Assembly: GCA_934561175.1 (NCBI GenBank)
Contig: CAKTFW010000001.1
Location: 75,317-139,316 of the forward strand
Source of the DNA: an uncultured Oscillospiraceae bacterium
GTDB taxonomy: Bacteria > Bacillota > Clostridia > Oscillospirales > Oscillospiraceae
DNA: 64,000 nt
Direction: 5' to 3'
Positions 1-8,297 of this stretch are shown here, piece by piece; the stretch's first letter is position 1, and each line of letters starts with the position of its first letter. The translations under genes and the position numbers were made by a program. The notes beneath the pieces were generated by a model, which saw only the letters and a list, made by a program, of their open reading frames with translations, had not been told where the DNA came from and ran no database searches.

Positions 1-125
1 CCGCCCTCTGTGAACTGGTTATCGATGGCGTCCCCAACAACATCGAAGATCAGATTGAAATTATCGATGATAAATCGTTCCTCAACGGAACTTACAATCT
101 GAACTTCTTTAAGAATGCGAGGTGA
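1..125 (+). CDS. accC: Biotin carboxylase AccC, C-terminal end (partial)
   Basis: Only the last 40 codons are in the window; the frame starts at base 3 and stops at TGA 123-125. The visible end (ALCELVIDGVPNNIEDQIEI, then a closing NGTYNLNFF) resembles the C-terminus of acetyl-CoA carboxylase biotin carboxylase, which carboxylates the biotin on AccB. The stop overlaps the GTG start of accD by four bases (GTGA), so the two are translationally coupled in one fatty-acid operon. The assignment rests on this short end plus the accD-accA context. Confidence 0.8.
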   Translation, partial: ALCELVIDGVPNNIEDQIEIIDDKSFLNGTYNLNFFKNAR

Positions 126-997
126 GCGTCTTGCCACTGAATTTTATCTTTAAGCGTCCTAAAAATGAGCTGGAAAAGGGTGGGCGAACCCCGGCAGTTC
201 CTGCTACCGAAGATATGGAGCTGGCTAAGCAGTGTCCAACCTGCGGTCACCACAGCCCGCTCTCCGAACTGTGGGATCACGCCAATACCTGCCCGGAATG
301 CGGCTACCACTACCGCATGAGCGCACGACAGCGGATTGCATTCATCACAGACGATGGCAGCTTCACGCAAATGGATGCTGACCTCAAGAGCCGGGATATT
401 CTGAACTTCCCCGGTTATGAGAAAAAACTTGCCAACAGTGAAACTTCCTCTCATGAAAACGAGGCCGTGCTCTGCGGCACCGCCAAAATTGGCGGACACA
501 GCTGCTGTCTGTTTGTCATGGAGTCCTATTTTATGATGGGCAGTATGGGTACCATCGTCGGCGAGAAAATCACCCGGCTCTTTGAATATGCTACAGCGCA
601 CAGCCTGCCGGTTGTAGGCTACACCGTCTCCGGCGGCGCACGCATGCAGGAAGGGATCCTTTCCCTGATGCAGATGGCGAAAACCTCCGGTGCAGTCAAG
701 CGTCATTCTGATGCCGGTAATTTTTATCTGCCGATACTGACGGATCCGACAACCGGCGGTGTGACCGCCAGCTTTGCGATGGAAGGCGATATTATTCTGG
801 CAGAGCCCGGCGCCACGGTTGGCTTTGCCGGCGCCCGTGTCATTGAACAGACCGTCCGTCGTAAATTGCCGCAGGATTTCCAGAAGTCGGAATTTCTGCT
901 GGATCACGGTTTTGTGGACGCCATTGTGTTCCGCAAGGATCAGAAGCGCGTGATTGCCGCACTTCTGGCCATGCACCGGAAGGAGACGCAGGAATGA
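122..997 (+). CDS. accD: Acetyl-CoA carboxylase carboxyltransferase subunit beta
   Basis: AccD pairs with AccA to move the carboxyl group from carboxybiotin to acetyl-CoA, giving malonyl-CoA for fatty-acid synthesis. The protein (291 aa) has the N-terminal four-Cys zinc ribbon of AccD: CPTCG near residue 39 and CPECGYHY near residue 58. It then shows the crotonase-like carboxyltransferase core, including YTVSGGARMQEG and DPTTGGVTASFAM. Translation starts at GTG, which overlaps the accC stop (GTGA). The C-terminal end overlaps accA by ATGA. Length is normal for the family. Seen: motifs and overlaps; known: the reaction. Confidence 0.97.
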   Translation: MSVLPLNFIFKRPKNELEKGGRTPAVPATEDMELAKQCPTCGHHSPLSELWDHANTCPECGYHYRMSARQRIAFITDDGSFTQMDADLKSRDILNFPGYEKKLANSETSSHENEAVLCGTAKIGGHSCCLFVMESYFMMGSMGTIVGEKITRLFEYATAHSLPVVGYTVSGGARMQEGILSLMQMAKTSGAVKRHSDAGNFYLPILTDPTTGGVTASFAMEGDIILAEPGATVGFAGARVIEQTVRRKLPQDFQKSEFLLDHGFVDAIVFRKDQKRVIAALLAMHRKETQE

Positions 998-1773
998 TGA
1001 CCGCATATGAAAAAGTAACGCTTGCGCGGGCTAAAAACCGTCCTACCAGCGTTGATTACATTCACAAAATTTTCAAGAATTTTATTGAGCTGCACGGAGA
1101 CCGCCGCTTTGCCGACGATCCTTCCATCATCGGCGGCGTGGCAATGCTGCGCTCCATACCGGTTACCGTCATTGCAGTTGAAAAAGGCAGCAATACCAAA
1201 GAACGCATCTTTCGCAACTTTGGCGCGCCCAATCCGGAAGGATACCGCAAGGCACTGCGTCTGATGAAACAGGCGGAGAAATTTCACCGCCCGGTTATCT
1301 GCTTGGTAGACACCTCCGGCGCTTTCTGCGGCATCGGCGCGGAAGAGCGCGGCCAAGGGCAGGCAATCGCTGAGAATCTGACGGAAATGATGACACTGAA
1401 AACGCCGATCATCTCGATCTTAATTGGAGAAGGCGGCTCCGGCGGCGCGTTGGGACTTGCCGTTTCCGATCAGGTCTGGATGCTGGAAAACGCCTACTAT
1501 TCCGTCATCTCTCCGGAGGGCTGCGCCAGCATTCTCTGGAAAGATGCCGCTCTGGCCGACGAAGCTTCAGAGTGTTTGAAGCTCACTGCGGAAAACGCGC
1601 TGTCCTTCGGCGTCATTGAACGAATCATTCCGGAAATGGATGGTGATTTTGAGCAGGTCTATCCCATGATTGAAACCGCGCTTTGGGACAATCTGACCGA
1701 TGCAATCGCCCTGCCAACAGAAGCACTGCTGAACAATCGCTATGCGCGGTTCCGCAAATTTGGAGCTATTTGA
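994..1773 (+). CDS. accA: Acetyl-CoA carboxylase carboxyltransferase subunit alpha
   Basis: AccA is the second half of the carboxyltransferase that makes malonyl-CoA. The 259-aa product shows the family signatures FIELHGDRRFADDP near residue 30, GRNFGAPNPEGYRKALRLM-type segments (here FRNFGAPNPEGY), DTSGAFCGIGAEERGQGQAI and GEGGSGGALGLAVSD. It starts at ATG 994, overlapping the accD stop by four bases. It is shorter than the E. coli protein because it lacks the extra N-terminal helices, as is usual in Firmicutes. fabF follows after 13 bases, so the block accC-accD-accA-fabF is one transcription unit. Confidence 0.97.
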   Translation: MMTAYEKVTLARAKNRPTSVDYIHKIFKNFIELHGDRRFADDPSIIGGVAMLRSIPVTVIAVEKGSNTKERIFRNFGAPNPEGYRKALRLMKQAEKFHRPVICLVDTSGAFCGIGAEERGQGQAIAENLTEMMTLKTPIISILIGEGGSGGALGLAVSDQVWMLENAYYSVISPEGCASILWKDAALADEASECLKLTAENALSFGVIERIIPEMDGDFEQVYPMIETALWDNLTDAIALPTEALLNNRYARFRKFGAI

Positions 1774-1786
1774 GAGGTAAGCAGAG

Positions 1787-3007
1787 ATGGAAAAAATCGT
1801 CATTACCGGCATGGGGGCCATTACCCCCGTCGGCAATACCGTTGCCGATTATTGGGACGGCCTGATGAACGGTACAGCCGGTATCGGTCGCATTACCCGC
1901 TTTGACCCCACAGAATATCCGGTTCAAATTGCCGGGGAAGTGAAAGGCTTCGATCCAACCGTGTATATGCCCCGGAAGCTGGCAGGTGAAATGGATCTGT
2001 TCATGCAGTACGCCTATGCCGCTGCGGAGCAGGCGCTTACCGACAGTCAGCTTCCCATTGAACCGGGCCGTACCGGTATTGTCATGGGAACCGCGCTGGA
2101 CGGCATGACCGAAATTGCCCGAACACAACAGGAGTTGACCGCAGCCGGTAAAAAAGTCGGCCCTCGCTTTCTGCCGAAGGTGCTCGGCAATATTGCTGCG
2201 GCCCAAGTCGCCATGGCACACCAAATCACCGGTCCGTCCATGACGGTCAATACAGCCTGTTCCTCTGGCGCAGATGCCATCATTTTGGCCGCCATGCTGC
2301 TGAAGACCGGCGAGGCAGATAGTATTCTGGTATTGAGCGCTGAATCGCCGATCAATCCGCTTGTCATTTACTCGCTGTCAAAAGCAATGGCGCTCTCCCG
2401 CAATAATGACGCACCGGAAACCGCCAGTCGTCCCTTCGATCTCTCCCGCAACGGCTTTGTCATGGGTGAAGGCGGCGGTGCTTTGGTACTGGAAACCGAA
2501 TCTCATGCAAAAGCACGCGGCGCAAAGGTTTACGCAGAGCTGGCAGGCTATGGAAATACCAGTGATGCACATCATGTAACCGCGCCCGACCCCACCGGTG
2601 TCGGCGCAGCCCGCTGCATGGAAAACGCGATTGCAATGGCCGGAATCGATAAATCCGAAATTGGATACATCAACGCCCATGGTACCGCAACCCATGCCGG
2701 CGATGTGGCAGAGACAACTGCCATCAAGCTGGTATTCGGTGATGCAGCACATACACCGCCAGTCAGCTCTACAAAAGGTGCAACCGGGCATCTAATGGGG
2801 GCCGGCGGCATCACGGAGACCATTGCCTGTATCCTTGCAATTCAAAATGGAATGCTTCCGCCGACGAGAAATCTAACCGAAGTGGATCCCGCCTGTGATC
2901 TGGACTATGTCCCGCAGGTGCCTCGTGCAGCACAAATCAAAGCTGCCATGTCCAACGCTTTCGGTTTTGGCGGGCAGAATACCACGATTCTGGTGAAGGC
3001 CTACTAA
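1787..3007 (+). CDS. fabF: 3-oxoacyl-ACP synthase II (KAS II)
   Basis: FabF elongates acyl-ACP with malonyl-ACP in type II fatty-acid synthesis. The 406-aa protein has the thiolase-fold catalytic triad of KAS II: the nucleophile Cys in NTACSSGAD, the first His in NAHGTATHAGD and the second His in STKGATGHLMGAGG. The C-terminus NAFGFGGQNTTILV is typical. The SD is GAGAGGTAAG before ATG 1787. It is the last gene of the operon, and a strong hairpin follows at once. Length and motifs are all standard. Confidence 0.97.
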   Translation: MEKIVITGMGAITPVGNTVADYWDGLMNGTAGIGRITRFDPTEYPVQIAGEVKGFDPTVYMPRKLAGEMDLFMQYAYAAAEQALTDSQLPIEPGRTGIVMGTALDGMTEIARTQQELTAAGKKVGPRFLPKVLGNIAAAQVAMAHQITGPSMTVNTACSSGADAIILAAMLLKTGEADSILVLSAESPINPLVIYSLSKAMALSRNNDAPETASRPFDLSRNGFVMGEGGGALVLETESHAKARGAKVYAELAGYGNTSDAHHVTAPDPTGVGAARCMENAIAMAGIDKSEIGYINAHGTATHAGDVAETTAIKLVFGDAAHTPPVSSTKGATGHLMGAGGITETIACILAIQNGMLPPTRNLTEVDPACDLDYVPQVPRAAQIKAAMSNAFGFGGQNTTILVKAY

Positions 3008-3055
3008 TGCAATAAAAAGGGATGGGAACCGTTGTTCCCATCCCTTTTTATTGCA
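3008..3055. terminator. Bidirectional intrinsic terminator between fabF and the convergent kinase gene
   Basis: A near-perfect palindrome: the arm AAAAAGGGATGGGAAC at 3014-3029, a CGTT loop, and the mirror arm ending in a T run at 3045-3049. The same T/A runs flank both sides, so it can stop fabF transcription on the plus strand and the shikimate-kinase-like gene on the minus strand. Confidence 0.92.
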
Positions 3056-3566
3056 TTTTCCAGAATTCTTCTACCGCTCGGCTCACCCGAATTGCTGTGT
3101 CTTCAATCCGCTGCATCCCGGTGCAGTCAACAATCAGGTCTGCCGCCTCTGCATAGTGCGGCGTACGCACCGTATACAGGTCTGCAATGCTCTGTCCAGG
3201 TTCCAATGTAATTCCACGCGCGCTGATGTCACCCAAACGCCCAACCAATTCTTCCAGCGAGAGTTGCAAATAGACGATCGGTCCCAGCGTTTTCAAGTGC
3301 GCAATACTCCGCGTCCGTTCAATCACGCTGCCACCTGGTGCAATAACCGTATTCTTTGTCTGAACCGAACAAATGGTGTCCGCTTCGGTCTCCAGGAAAT
3401 TCTCACGGCCGCGTTGGTTAATCAACTCCTGCAGCCGCATTCCTTCCTGCTGCTGAATCAGCAGATCTGTATCGACAAAGTCCATACCGCGAATTTTGGC
3501 TAAGACTACGCCAACCGTACTTTTTCCGGAGCCCGGCATTCCAATCAGTGTAATATTATTCTTCAT
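3048..3566 (-). CDS. Shikimate-kinase-like P-loop kinase (second paralogue)
   Basis: A 172-aa kinase with the Walker A motif GMPGSGKSTVG near residue 9, the substrate-side Asp pair DTDLLIQQ, and the family GGS loop (APGGSVIERTRSI). It resembles AroK. However, the lid segment that normally carries Arg-Pro-Leu reads ARGITLEPGQSI here, so shikimate specificity is not assured. The start at ATG 3566 fits the family N-terminus; the longer upstream reading lacks family sequence. It overlaps the eamA 3' end by 11 bases, so the two are co-transcribed. A canonical aroK lies in the aro operon at 19435-19926. The true substrate could be a different small alcohol. Confidence 0.75.
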   Translation of the reverse strand: MKNNITLIGMPGSGKSTVGVVLAKIRGMDFVDTDLLIQQQEGMRLQELINQRGRENFLETEADTICSVQTKNTVIAPGGSVIERTRSIAHLKTLGPIVYLQLSLEELVGRLGDISARGITLEPGQSIADLYTVRTPHYAEAADLIVDCTGMQRIEDTAIRVSRAVEEFWKMQ

Positions 3567-4470
3567 GACTTTTCTCCTTCTTCCGTGGGCGCGTCGGAAG
3601 CTGCGCATAAATCACGGCCGCAAACATCAACAGGCACCCCACCGCCTCCCGTGGTGTTGGAATCTGGTGAAGCAGCAAAATACCGCCCACTACGGCAAAA
3701 ACCGACTCCAAACTCATAATCAAAGTCGCCGTCGTCGGTTCCGCATACCGCTGGCCAACAATCTGCAGCGTATAGCCAACCCCACAAGACATTACACCTG
3801 CATAGGCAATCGGCAGCCACGCAGTTTCAAGCACCTGCAAAGTCGGCTGCTCCACTGCCGCCATCGGGATCGCCGCCAACAGGCCGGAAACCAGAAATTG
3901 TACGCAGGAAAGCTCCACGCCATCAACACCAGCGGCAAAGTGATCAACCACCAGAATATGTACCGCAAAGCATACCGCGCAAAGCGCTACGAAGGTGTCG
4001 CCCCGGCTCAGCCGAAATGAGCCGGACATACTCAAAAGATACAGCCCAATTGCCGCAATCACGACACAAATCCAGATTTTCGCTGGAATCCGGCGGTGCA
4101 GGAACAAACCGAAGATCGGCACCAGCAAGACATACATCGTTGTAATAAATCCAGCCTTTCCCACCGTCGTATACTGAATTCCAATCTGCTGCAGGCAGGA
4201 AGCGATGCACAGCATCGTCCCGCAGCAAATTCCGCCAATTACAAGCCGCCGTTTTTCACCGGATTTCCACTGCTTGGAATGTCTGAAATTTCGCACCGCC
4301 AGATAGAGCACCAGAACAGCTGCTCCTAAAATGCTGCGTACAGACTGAAAAGTAAACGGTCCTACATAATCCATTGCAGTACTCTGCGCCACAAAGGCAA
4401 AGCCCCAGACAAGCGCCGTAATCAATAGCACCACATTGCCGCGCCAGCGCCGCATTGCTCTCTGCTCCAT
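3556..4470 (-). CDS. EamA/DMT-family permease
   Basis: A 304-aa drug/metabolite-transporter-type membrane protein with about ten hydrophobic segments in two EamA halves. It opens with VVLLITALVWGFAFVAQ, typical of the family. Members export amino acids or other metabolites; the substrate cannot be read from sequence. Its stop overlaps the downstream kinase start by 11 bases. The SD (AAGGAGA) is some distance from ATG 4470, so the start is slightly uncertain. An extended -10 promoter lies about 40 bases upstream. Confidence 0.85.
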   Translation of the reverse strand: MEQRAMRRWRGNVVLLITALVWGFAFVAQSTAMDYVGPFTFQSVRSILGAAVLVLYLAVRNFRHSKQWKSGEKRRLVIGGICCGTMLCIASCLQQIGIQYTTVGKAGFITTMYVLLVPIFGLFLHRRIPAKIWICVVIAAIGLYLLSMSGSFRLSRGDTFVALCAVCFAVHILVVDHFAAGVDGVELSCVQFLVSGLLAAIPMAAVEQPTLQVLETAWLPIAYAGVMSCGVGYTLQIVGQRYAEPTTATLIMSLESVFAVVGGILLLHQIPTPREAVGCLLMFAAVIYAQLPTRPRKKEKSHEE

Positions 4471-4507
4471 CGGTCAATAATCGTCTCCTTTTGCAAAATT
4501 GTTATTT

Positions 4508-4516
4508 ATTATAGCA
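4508..4516 (-). promoter_or_regulatory. Extended -10 promoter for the eamA-kinase pair
   Basis: On the minus strand the sequence TGCTATAAT is an extended -10 box about 40 bases before the eamA start. No good -35 box is seen at the usual distance, which an extended -10 tolerates. It is divergent from the riboswitch promoter at 4544-4572. Confidence 0.55.
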
Positions 4517-4543
4517 CATTTTCACAAAAAAGCGATGATTTTC

Positions 4544-4572
4544 TTGACGCACTGAAAATTCCGTGCTACAAT
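4544..4572 (+). promoter_or_regulatory. Sigma-A promoter for the lysine-riboswitch transcript
   Basis: TTGACG at 4544-4549, a 17-base spacer and TACAAT at 4567-4572, with an upstream TG making an extended -10. Transcription would begin just before the riboswitch aptamer. Confidence 0.8.
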
Positions 4573-4742
4573 GGGCGGGAACAGAGGTGCGAAACCGATG
4601 AGTACTCCGCGCTAAGCCAGGCAGCGCAGCGGAGGAAAGGTGTTTTCGCCGAAGGGTTACCGGGTGCCTGACCGGTAATACCTGGGACGACGGAGAATAT
4701 CCGGCGTACTGTCGCGGAATCGCGGAGCGCTGTGAATTGCCC
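4573..4742 (+). ncRNA. Lysine riboswitch (L-box)
   Basis: The leader carries the conserved L-box blocks in the right order: AGAGGTGCGAA near 4582, GAGTA near 4600, GGAAAGGTG then GCCGAAG near 4640-4655, CTGG near 4682, ACTGTCGC near 4710 and GGAGCGCTGT near 4725. The ends can pair as P1 (GGGC/GCCC and ACAG/CTGT). A strong terminator follows at 4759-4796. When lysine binds, the P1 3' strand should stay paired and the terminator form, switching the downstream carrier off. The class is assigned by eye from these motifs. Confidence 0.9.
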
Positions 4743-4758
4743 TATTCTCTCAGTATTA

Positions 4759-4796
4759 TTGCGGGCATGGAACGCGTTCCATGCCCGCAATTTTTT
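4759..4796 (+). terminator. Riboswitch-controlled intrinsic terminator
   Basis: A perfect 16-bp stem (arm TTGCGGGCATGGAACG) followed by six T. It lies between the lysine aptamer and the carrier start at 4814. The GGGC of its 5' arm can alternatively pair with the GCCC of the aptamer P1 3' strand, which gives the antiterminated state. Confidence 0.9.
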
Positions 4797-4813
4797 ATGG
4801 GAAAGAGGATATT

Positions 4814-6421
4814 ATGAAAAAGAAAGCGATTATCCTGGGCGTACTTCTGGTTGTCATCATCGCTGTTCTGGTGAAGGCTTCCATGATGCCGGTTCTGCCG
4901 GATGTAGAAAATTGCCCCACTTACGCAACCATCTATGCACTGCTCCCGCCTGTCATTGCCATCGCGCTCGCACTGATTACCAAAGAGGTCTACTCCTCGC
5001 TGTTCATTGGTATTCTGACTGGCGGCCTGCTCTACTCCAACTTTTCCTTTGAAGGAACCATCCTGCATGTTTTTGAAGGCGGCATCGTCAGTGTACTGGC
5101 AGATTCCTACAATGTCGGCATTCTGATCTTCCTGGTGATCCTGGGTGCAATGGTCTGTCTGATGAACCGCGCCGGTGGTTCTGCTGCTTTTGGCCGTTGG
5201 GCTTCCAAAAATATCAAATCCCGTGTCGGTGCGCAGCTTGCTACCATCACACTCGGCATTTTGATTTTTATCGATGATTACTTCAACTGCCTGACTGTCG
5301 GATCCGTCATGCGTCCGGTGACTGACAAGCACAATATCTCCCGCGTCAAACTGGCATATCTGATTGATGCCACCGCGGCGCCTGTCTGTATCATCGCTCC
5401 GATCTCTTCCTGGGCTGCAGCCGTGTCCAGCTATGTGGAAGATGGTTCCGGCCTCTCCCTGTTCATCAAGGCAATTCCCTTTAACTTCTACGCCTTGCTG
5501 ACCATTATCATGATGATTGGTATCGCTGTTTTCAAGGTCGACTATGGCCCGATGGCCCGTTATGAAAAGAACGCCCGTGAAAACGGTGATCTGTTCTCCG
5601 GCGTCAACCCTTACGCTACTGCCGATGCCGACAATGAAAACACCCATGGGCTTGTCATCGATCTGGTTCTTCCCATTATCGTTCTGATTATCAGCTGCGT
5701 CATTGGTATGATCTATTCCGGCGGCTTTTTTGACGGCGTCAGCTTTGTAGACGCATTTTCAAACTGCGATGCTTCAATCGGTCTGGTGCTTGGTTCCTCA
5801 TTCGCACTGGTCTTTACTATCATCTTTTACCTGTGCCGCCGCTCCATGTCGTTCCGCGATATCATGGGGTGCATTCCCGAAGGCTTCAAAGCGATGGTTC
5901 CCGCTATTTTAATTCTGACCTTCGCCTGGTCTCTGAAGGCTATGACTGACAGCTTGGGTGCAAAATACTTCGTCGAAGGTCTTGTCAAAGGTTCTGCTGC
6001 CGGTCTGCAGCTCTTCCTTCCTGCCATTGTCTTTGCAATCGGCTGCTTCTTGGCATTTGCAACCGGCACCAGCTGGGGTACTTTCGGTATTCTGATTCCG
6101 ATCACATTGTCTGTTTTCCCGTTGGACAATCCGATGGGTATCATCTGTGTCTCTGCCTGTATGGCCGGTGCTGTCTGCGGCGACCACTGCTCGCCAATTT
6201 CCGATACCACAATTATGGCCTCTGCCGGCGCACAGTGTGACCATGTCAACCATGTTTCCACGCAGCTTCCCTACGCCATCACCATTGCAGTCATCTCCTG
6301 CATTTGCTATCTGCTGGCCGGCCTGTTTACTTACTTCGGTCTGCCCGGTCTGATTGCGCTACCGATTGGTATCGCACTGACCATCGGCTTGCTGCTGGCT
6401 CTGCGTAAAAAATCTGCTTAA
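4814..6421 (+). CDS. NhaC-family carrier under lysine riboswitch control (probable lysine transporter)
   Basis: A 535-aa polytopic membrane protein of the NhaC antiporter family, shown by FIDDYFNCLTVGSVMRPVTD, DATAAPVCIIAPISSWAA, ATGTSWGTFGILIPI and AGAVCGDHCSPISDTTIM. A cluster in the Na+/H+ antiporter family (often called LysW) is known to lie behind lysine riboswitches and is thought to carry lysine. The riboswitch here supports the same job. The start is ATG 4814 behind the SD GAAAGAGGAT; an in-frame ATG at 4781 lies inside the terminator and is not used. Import versus export is not shown by sequence. Confidence 0.85.
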   Translation: MKKKAIILGVLLVVIIAVLVKASMMPVLPDVENCPTYATIYALLPPVIAIALALITKEVYSSLFIGILTGGLLYSNFSFEGTILHVFEGGIVSVLADSYNVGILIFLVILGAMVCLMNRAGGSAAFGRWASKNIKSRVGAQLATITLGILIFIDDYFNCLTVGSVMRPVTDKHNISRVKLAYLIDATAAPVCIIAPISSWAAAVSSYVEDGSGLSLFIKAIPFNFYALLTIIMMIGIAVFKVDYGPMARYEKNARENGDLFSGVNPYATADADNENTHGLVIDLVLPIIVLIISCVIGMIYSGGFFDGVSFVDAFSNCDASIGLVLGSSFALVFTIIFYLCRRSMSFRDIMGCIPEGFKAMVPAILILTFAWSLKAMTDSLGAKYFVEGLVKGSAAGLQLFLPAIVFAIGCFLAFATGTSWGTFGILIPITLSVFPLDNPMGIICVSACMAGAVCGDHCSPISDTTIMASAGAQCDHVNHVSTQLPYAITIAVISCICYLLAGLFTYFGLPGLIALPIGIALTIGLLLALRKKSA

Positions 6422-6436
6422 AACAACCCATACTCC

Positions 6437-6474
6437 AAAATCGCCTGCCCGTTTTTTCTGGGCAGGCGATTTTT
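6437..6474 (+). terminator. Intrinsic terminator after the NhaC carrier
   Basis: The stem TCGCCTGCCC / GGGCAGGCGA (6441-6450 with 6460-6469) is followed by five T. The 140 bases after it, up to the sstT terminator, hold no gene I can see. Confidence 0.88.
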
Positions 6475-6617
6475 CGCAGATGACAGCCTTTCAGTAATAC
6501 CGCACAGGAAAGTTCCACATCTCTTTACAACAATCAATTAAGTTCCCCCATACCACTTATCCATAACCAATCCACTGCAACGGTTCCTAAGCTATACAAT
6601 ACAGCCACCAATCAAAT

Positions 6618-6650
6618 GAAGAGCGGCAGGCTTATAGCCTGCCGCTCTTC
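6618..6650 (-). terminator. Hairpin downstream of sstT
   Basis: The inverted repeat GAAGAGCGGCAGGCT (6618-6632) pairs with its mirror at 6636-6650, just past the sstT stop on the minus strand. Only a short T-rich run follows, so termination is likely but less certain than for the other hairpins. Confidence 0.7.
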
Positions 6651-6676
6651 GAAACAATATTATGGGAACTGTCAAT

Positions 6677-7900
6677 TTACAGCGGCAGTTCCCGGCCTTC
6701 CTCGCGCCACTTGTGGAATTCTGCAGCAGCTGCAAACAGGACATCGGAGGAAGAATTCAGTGCCGTCTCGCAGGAATCCTGTACAACACCGATAATAAAA
6801 CCAACGCCAACAACCTGCATAGCAACATCTGCCGAGATGCCAAACAGCGAGCATGCCAGCGGAATCAACAGCAACGAGCCGCCTGCCACACCAGATGCAC
6901 CGCAAGCAGAAGCTGCCGCCAACACGCTGAGGATAATTGCTGTGGGGATATCCACCGAAATGCCCAGCGTGTGAACCGCTGCCATTGCCATGACGGAAAC
7001 GGTAACAGCAGCGCCAGCCATGTTGATCGTAGCACCAAGCGGAATCGAAACAGAGTACATATCCTCATCCAGGCCCAGCTTCTCACACAGCTCCATATTC
7101 ACTGGAATGTTTGCGGCAGAGCTGCGGGTAAAGAATGCGGTGATACCGCTTTCCCGCAGGCAGCGCAGTACCAGCGGATAAGGATTCTTCCTGGTGCAGC
7201 AGAATACCATAATCGGGTTTACTACAAATGCAATAAACAGCATGCAACCAACCAAAACCAGCAGCAGTCTGCCATACTCCGTGAAGATCTCCAGACCATT
7301 TGTAGCAACCGTATTGTAAACTAGTCCCAAAATGCCCAGCGGTGCCATACTGATGACCCAACGAACTGCCAGAGACACTGCATCGGACAAATCGCCGATG
7401 ACCTCTTTCGTTCTCTCCGATGCATGACGCAGTGCAACACCAAAGATAATAGACCAGGCCAGAATGCCAACATAATTGCCCTCAATGATGCCTTTGATCG
7501 GGTTGGAAACAATATTCATCAGGAGCGTCTCCAGCACCTCGCCGATACCGCTCGGTGCAACAGTCTCGCCTGCCACCTCCGTCAGTGTCAGCGTTACCGG
7601 GAAGGCAAAGCTTGCAATGACAGCAACAACAGCAGCCAGGAAAGTACCAAGCAGATACAGCGCCAGCACCAACTTCATATTGCCGGATTTACCAGCTTTG
7701 GCATGCGCCAATGCGCTGATAACCAGGACAAAAACCAGAACCGGAGCAACCGCCTTCAGTGCGCCGACGAATAAATCGCCTAGCACTGCAATAATCGATG
7801 CCTGCGGCACCAGCAATCCCAGTGCAGCACCAATTACCATGCCAACTAGGATCCGTTTCACCAGACTAATCTGGTTCCACTTTTCGAAGAATTTCTTCAT
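6677..7900 (-). CDS. sstT: Serine/threonine:Na+ symporter SstT
   Basis: A 407-aa dicarboxylate/amino acid:cation symporter. It closely follows the known SstT pattern: FVGALKAVAPVLVFVLV, VSNPIKGIIEGNYVGILAW, CLRESGITAFFTRSSAAN, VSIPLGATINMAGAA and VQDSCETALNSSSDV. SstT imports serine and threonine with sodium. I chose ATG 7900 (MKKFFEKW), which has a GGGGATGAG SD-like stretch about ten bases upstream. Two upstream ATGs at 7912 and 7918 are possible; the longest reading would start inside the promoter and is excluded. Confidence 0.94.
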   Translation of the reverse strand: MKKFFEKWNQISLVKRILVGMVIGAALGLLVPQASIIAVLGDLFVGALKAVAPVLVFVLVISALAHAKAGKSGNMKLVLALYLLGTFLAAVVAVIASFAFPVTLTLTEVAGETVAPSGIGEVLETLLMNIVSNPIKGIIEGNYVGILAWSIIFGVALRHASERTKEVIGDLSDAVSLAVRWVISMAPLGILGLVYNTVATNGLEIFTEYGRLLLVLVGCMLFIAFVVNPIMVFCCTRKNPYPLVLRCLRESGITAFFTRSSAANIPVNMELCEKLGLDEDMYSVSIPLGATINMAGAAVTVSVMAMAAVHTLGISVDIPTAIILSVLAAASACGASGVAGGSLLLIPLACSLFGISADVAMQVVGVGFIIGVVQDSCETALNSSSDVLFAAAAEFHKWREEGRELPL

Positions 7901-7943
7901 GAATCTACTCATCCCCATTTTAATTTTTATAGAAAACGATATT

Positions 7944-7972
7944 ATTCTACCGTTTTGCAGGGAATAAGTCAA
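7944..7972 (-). promoter_or_regulatory. Sigma-A promoter for sstT
   Basis: Minus-strand TTGACT (7967-7972), a 17-base spacer and TAGAAT (7944-7949), about 45 bases upstream of the chosen sstT start. Confidence 0.78.
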
Positions 7973-8071
7973 ACTTTTTTCATTTTATAAGCATTTCCAA
8001 CAAAAAACCGCAGGATTCGTGTTCTATTGGTTCCCAACGAATTTCTAAATTCGCATTTGCATTTTCCAGCA

Positions 8072-8107
8072 AAACAAAAAGGAAGACACGATGATATCGT
8101 GTCTTCC
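8072..8107 (-). terminator. Terminator of the tRNA-Val gene
   Basis: Just after the encoded CCA on the minus strand there is a 13-bp hairpin (AGGAAGACACGAT and its mirror, plus-strand 8080-8107) followed by TTTTTG. Confidence 0.85.
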
Positions 8108-8183
8108 TGGTGGAAACGACCGGGCTCGAACCGATGACCCCTTGCGTGTGAAGCAAGTGCTCTCCCTGCTGAGCTACGCTTCC
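8108..8183 (-). tRNA. tRNA-Val (anticodon CAC)
   Basis: A 76-base cloverleaf read on the minus strand. The acceptor stem is GGAAGCG with CGTTTCC, and the D arm is AGCTCAGCAGGGAGAGC. The anticodon stem CTTGC/GCAAG encloses the loop TTCACAC (anticodon CAC, reading GUG). The T arm contains GGTTCGAGCC and CCA is encoded. It has its own terminator and stands alone. Confidence 0.96.
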
Positions 8184-8249
8184 AGTTATCACATTAGCTT
8201 AATTATGATATCAGTTTTTGATTCAAAAATCAACCGCTAATTTCACTTT

Positions 8250-8291
8250 TTTCAAAAATCTCGGATGTGCGAACCGGCACATCCGAGATTT
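8250..8291 (-). terminator. Terminator of the phosphoribosyltransferase gene
   Basis: A 15-bp hairpin (AAATCTCGGATGTGC and its mirror, 8256-8270 with 8277-8291) followed on the minus strand by a T-rich run, six bases past the stop codon. Confidence 0.88.
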
Positions 8292-8297
8292 CAGCTT

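Noticed and set aside
4781..4813. In-frame ATG extending the NhaC carrier by 11 residues
   Set aside because: It falls in the 3' arm of the riboswitch terminator and has no SD; ATG 4814 has one.
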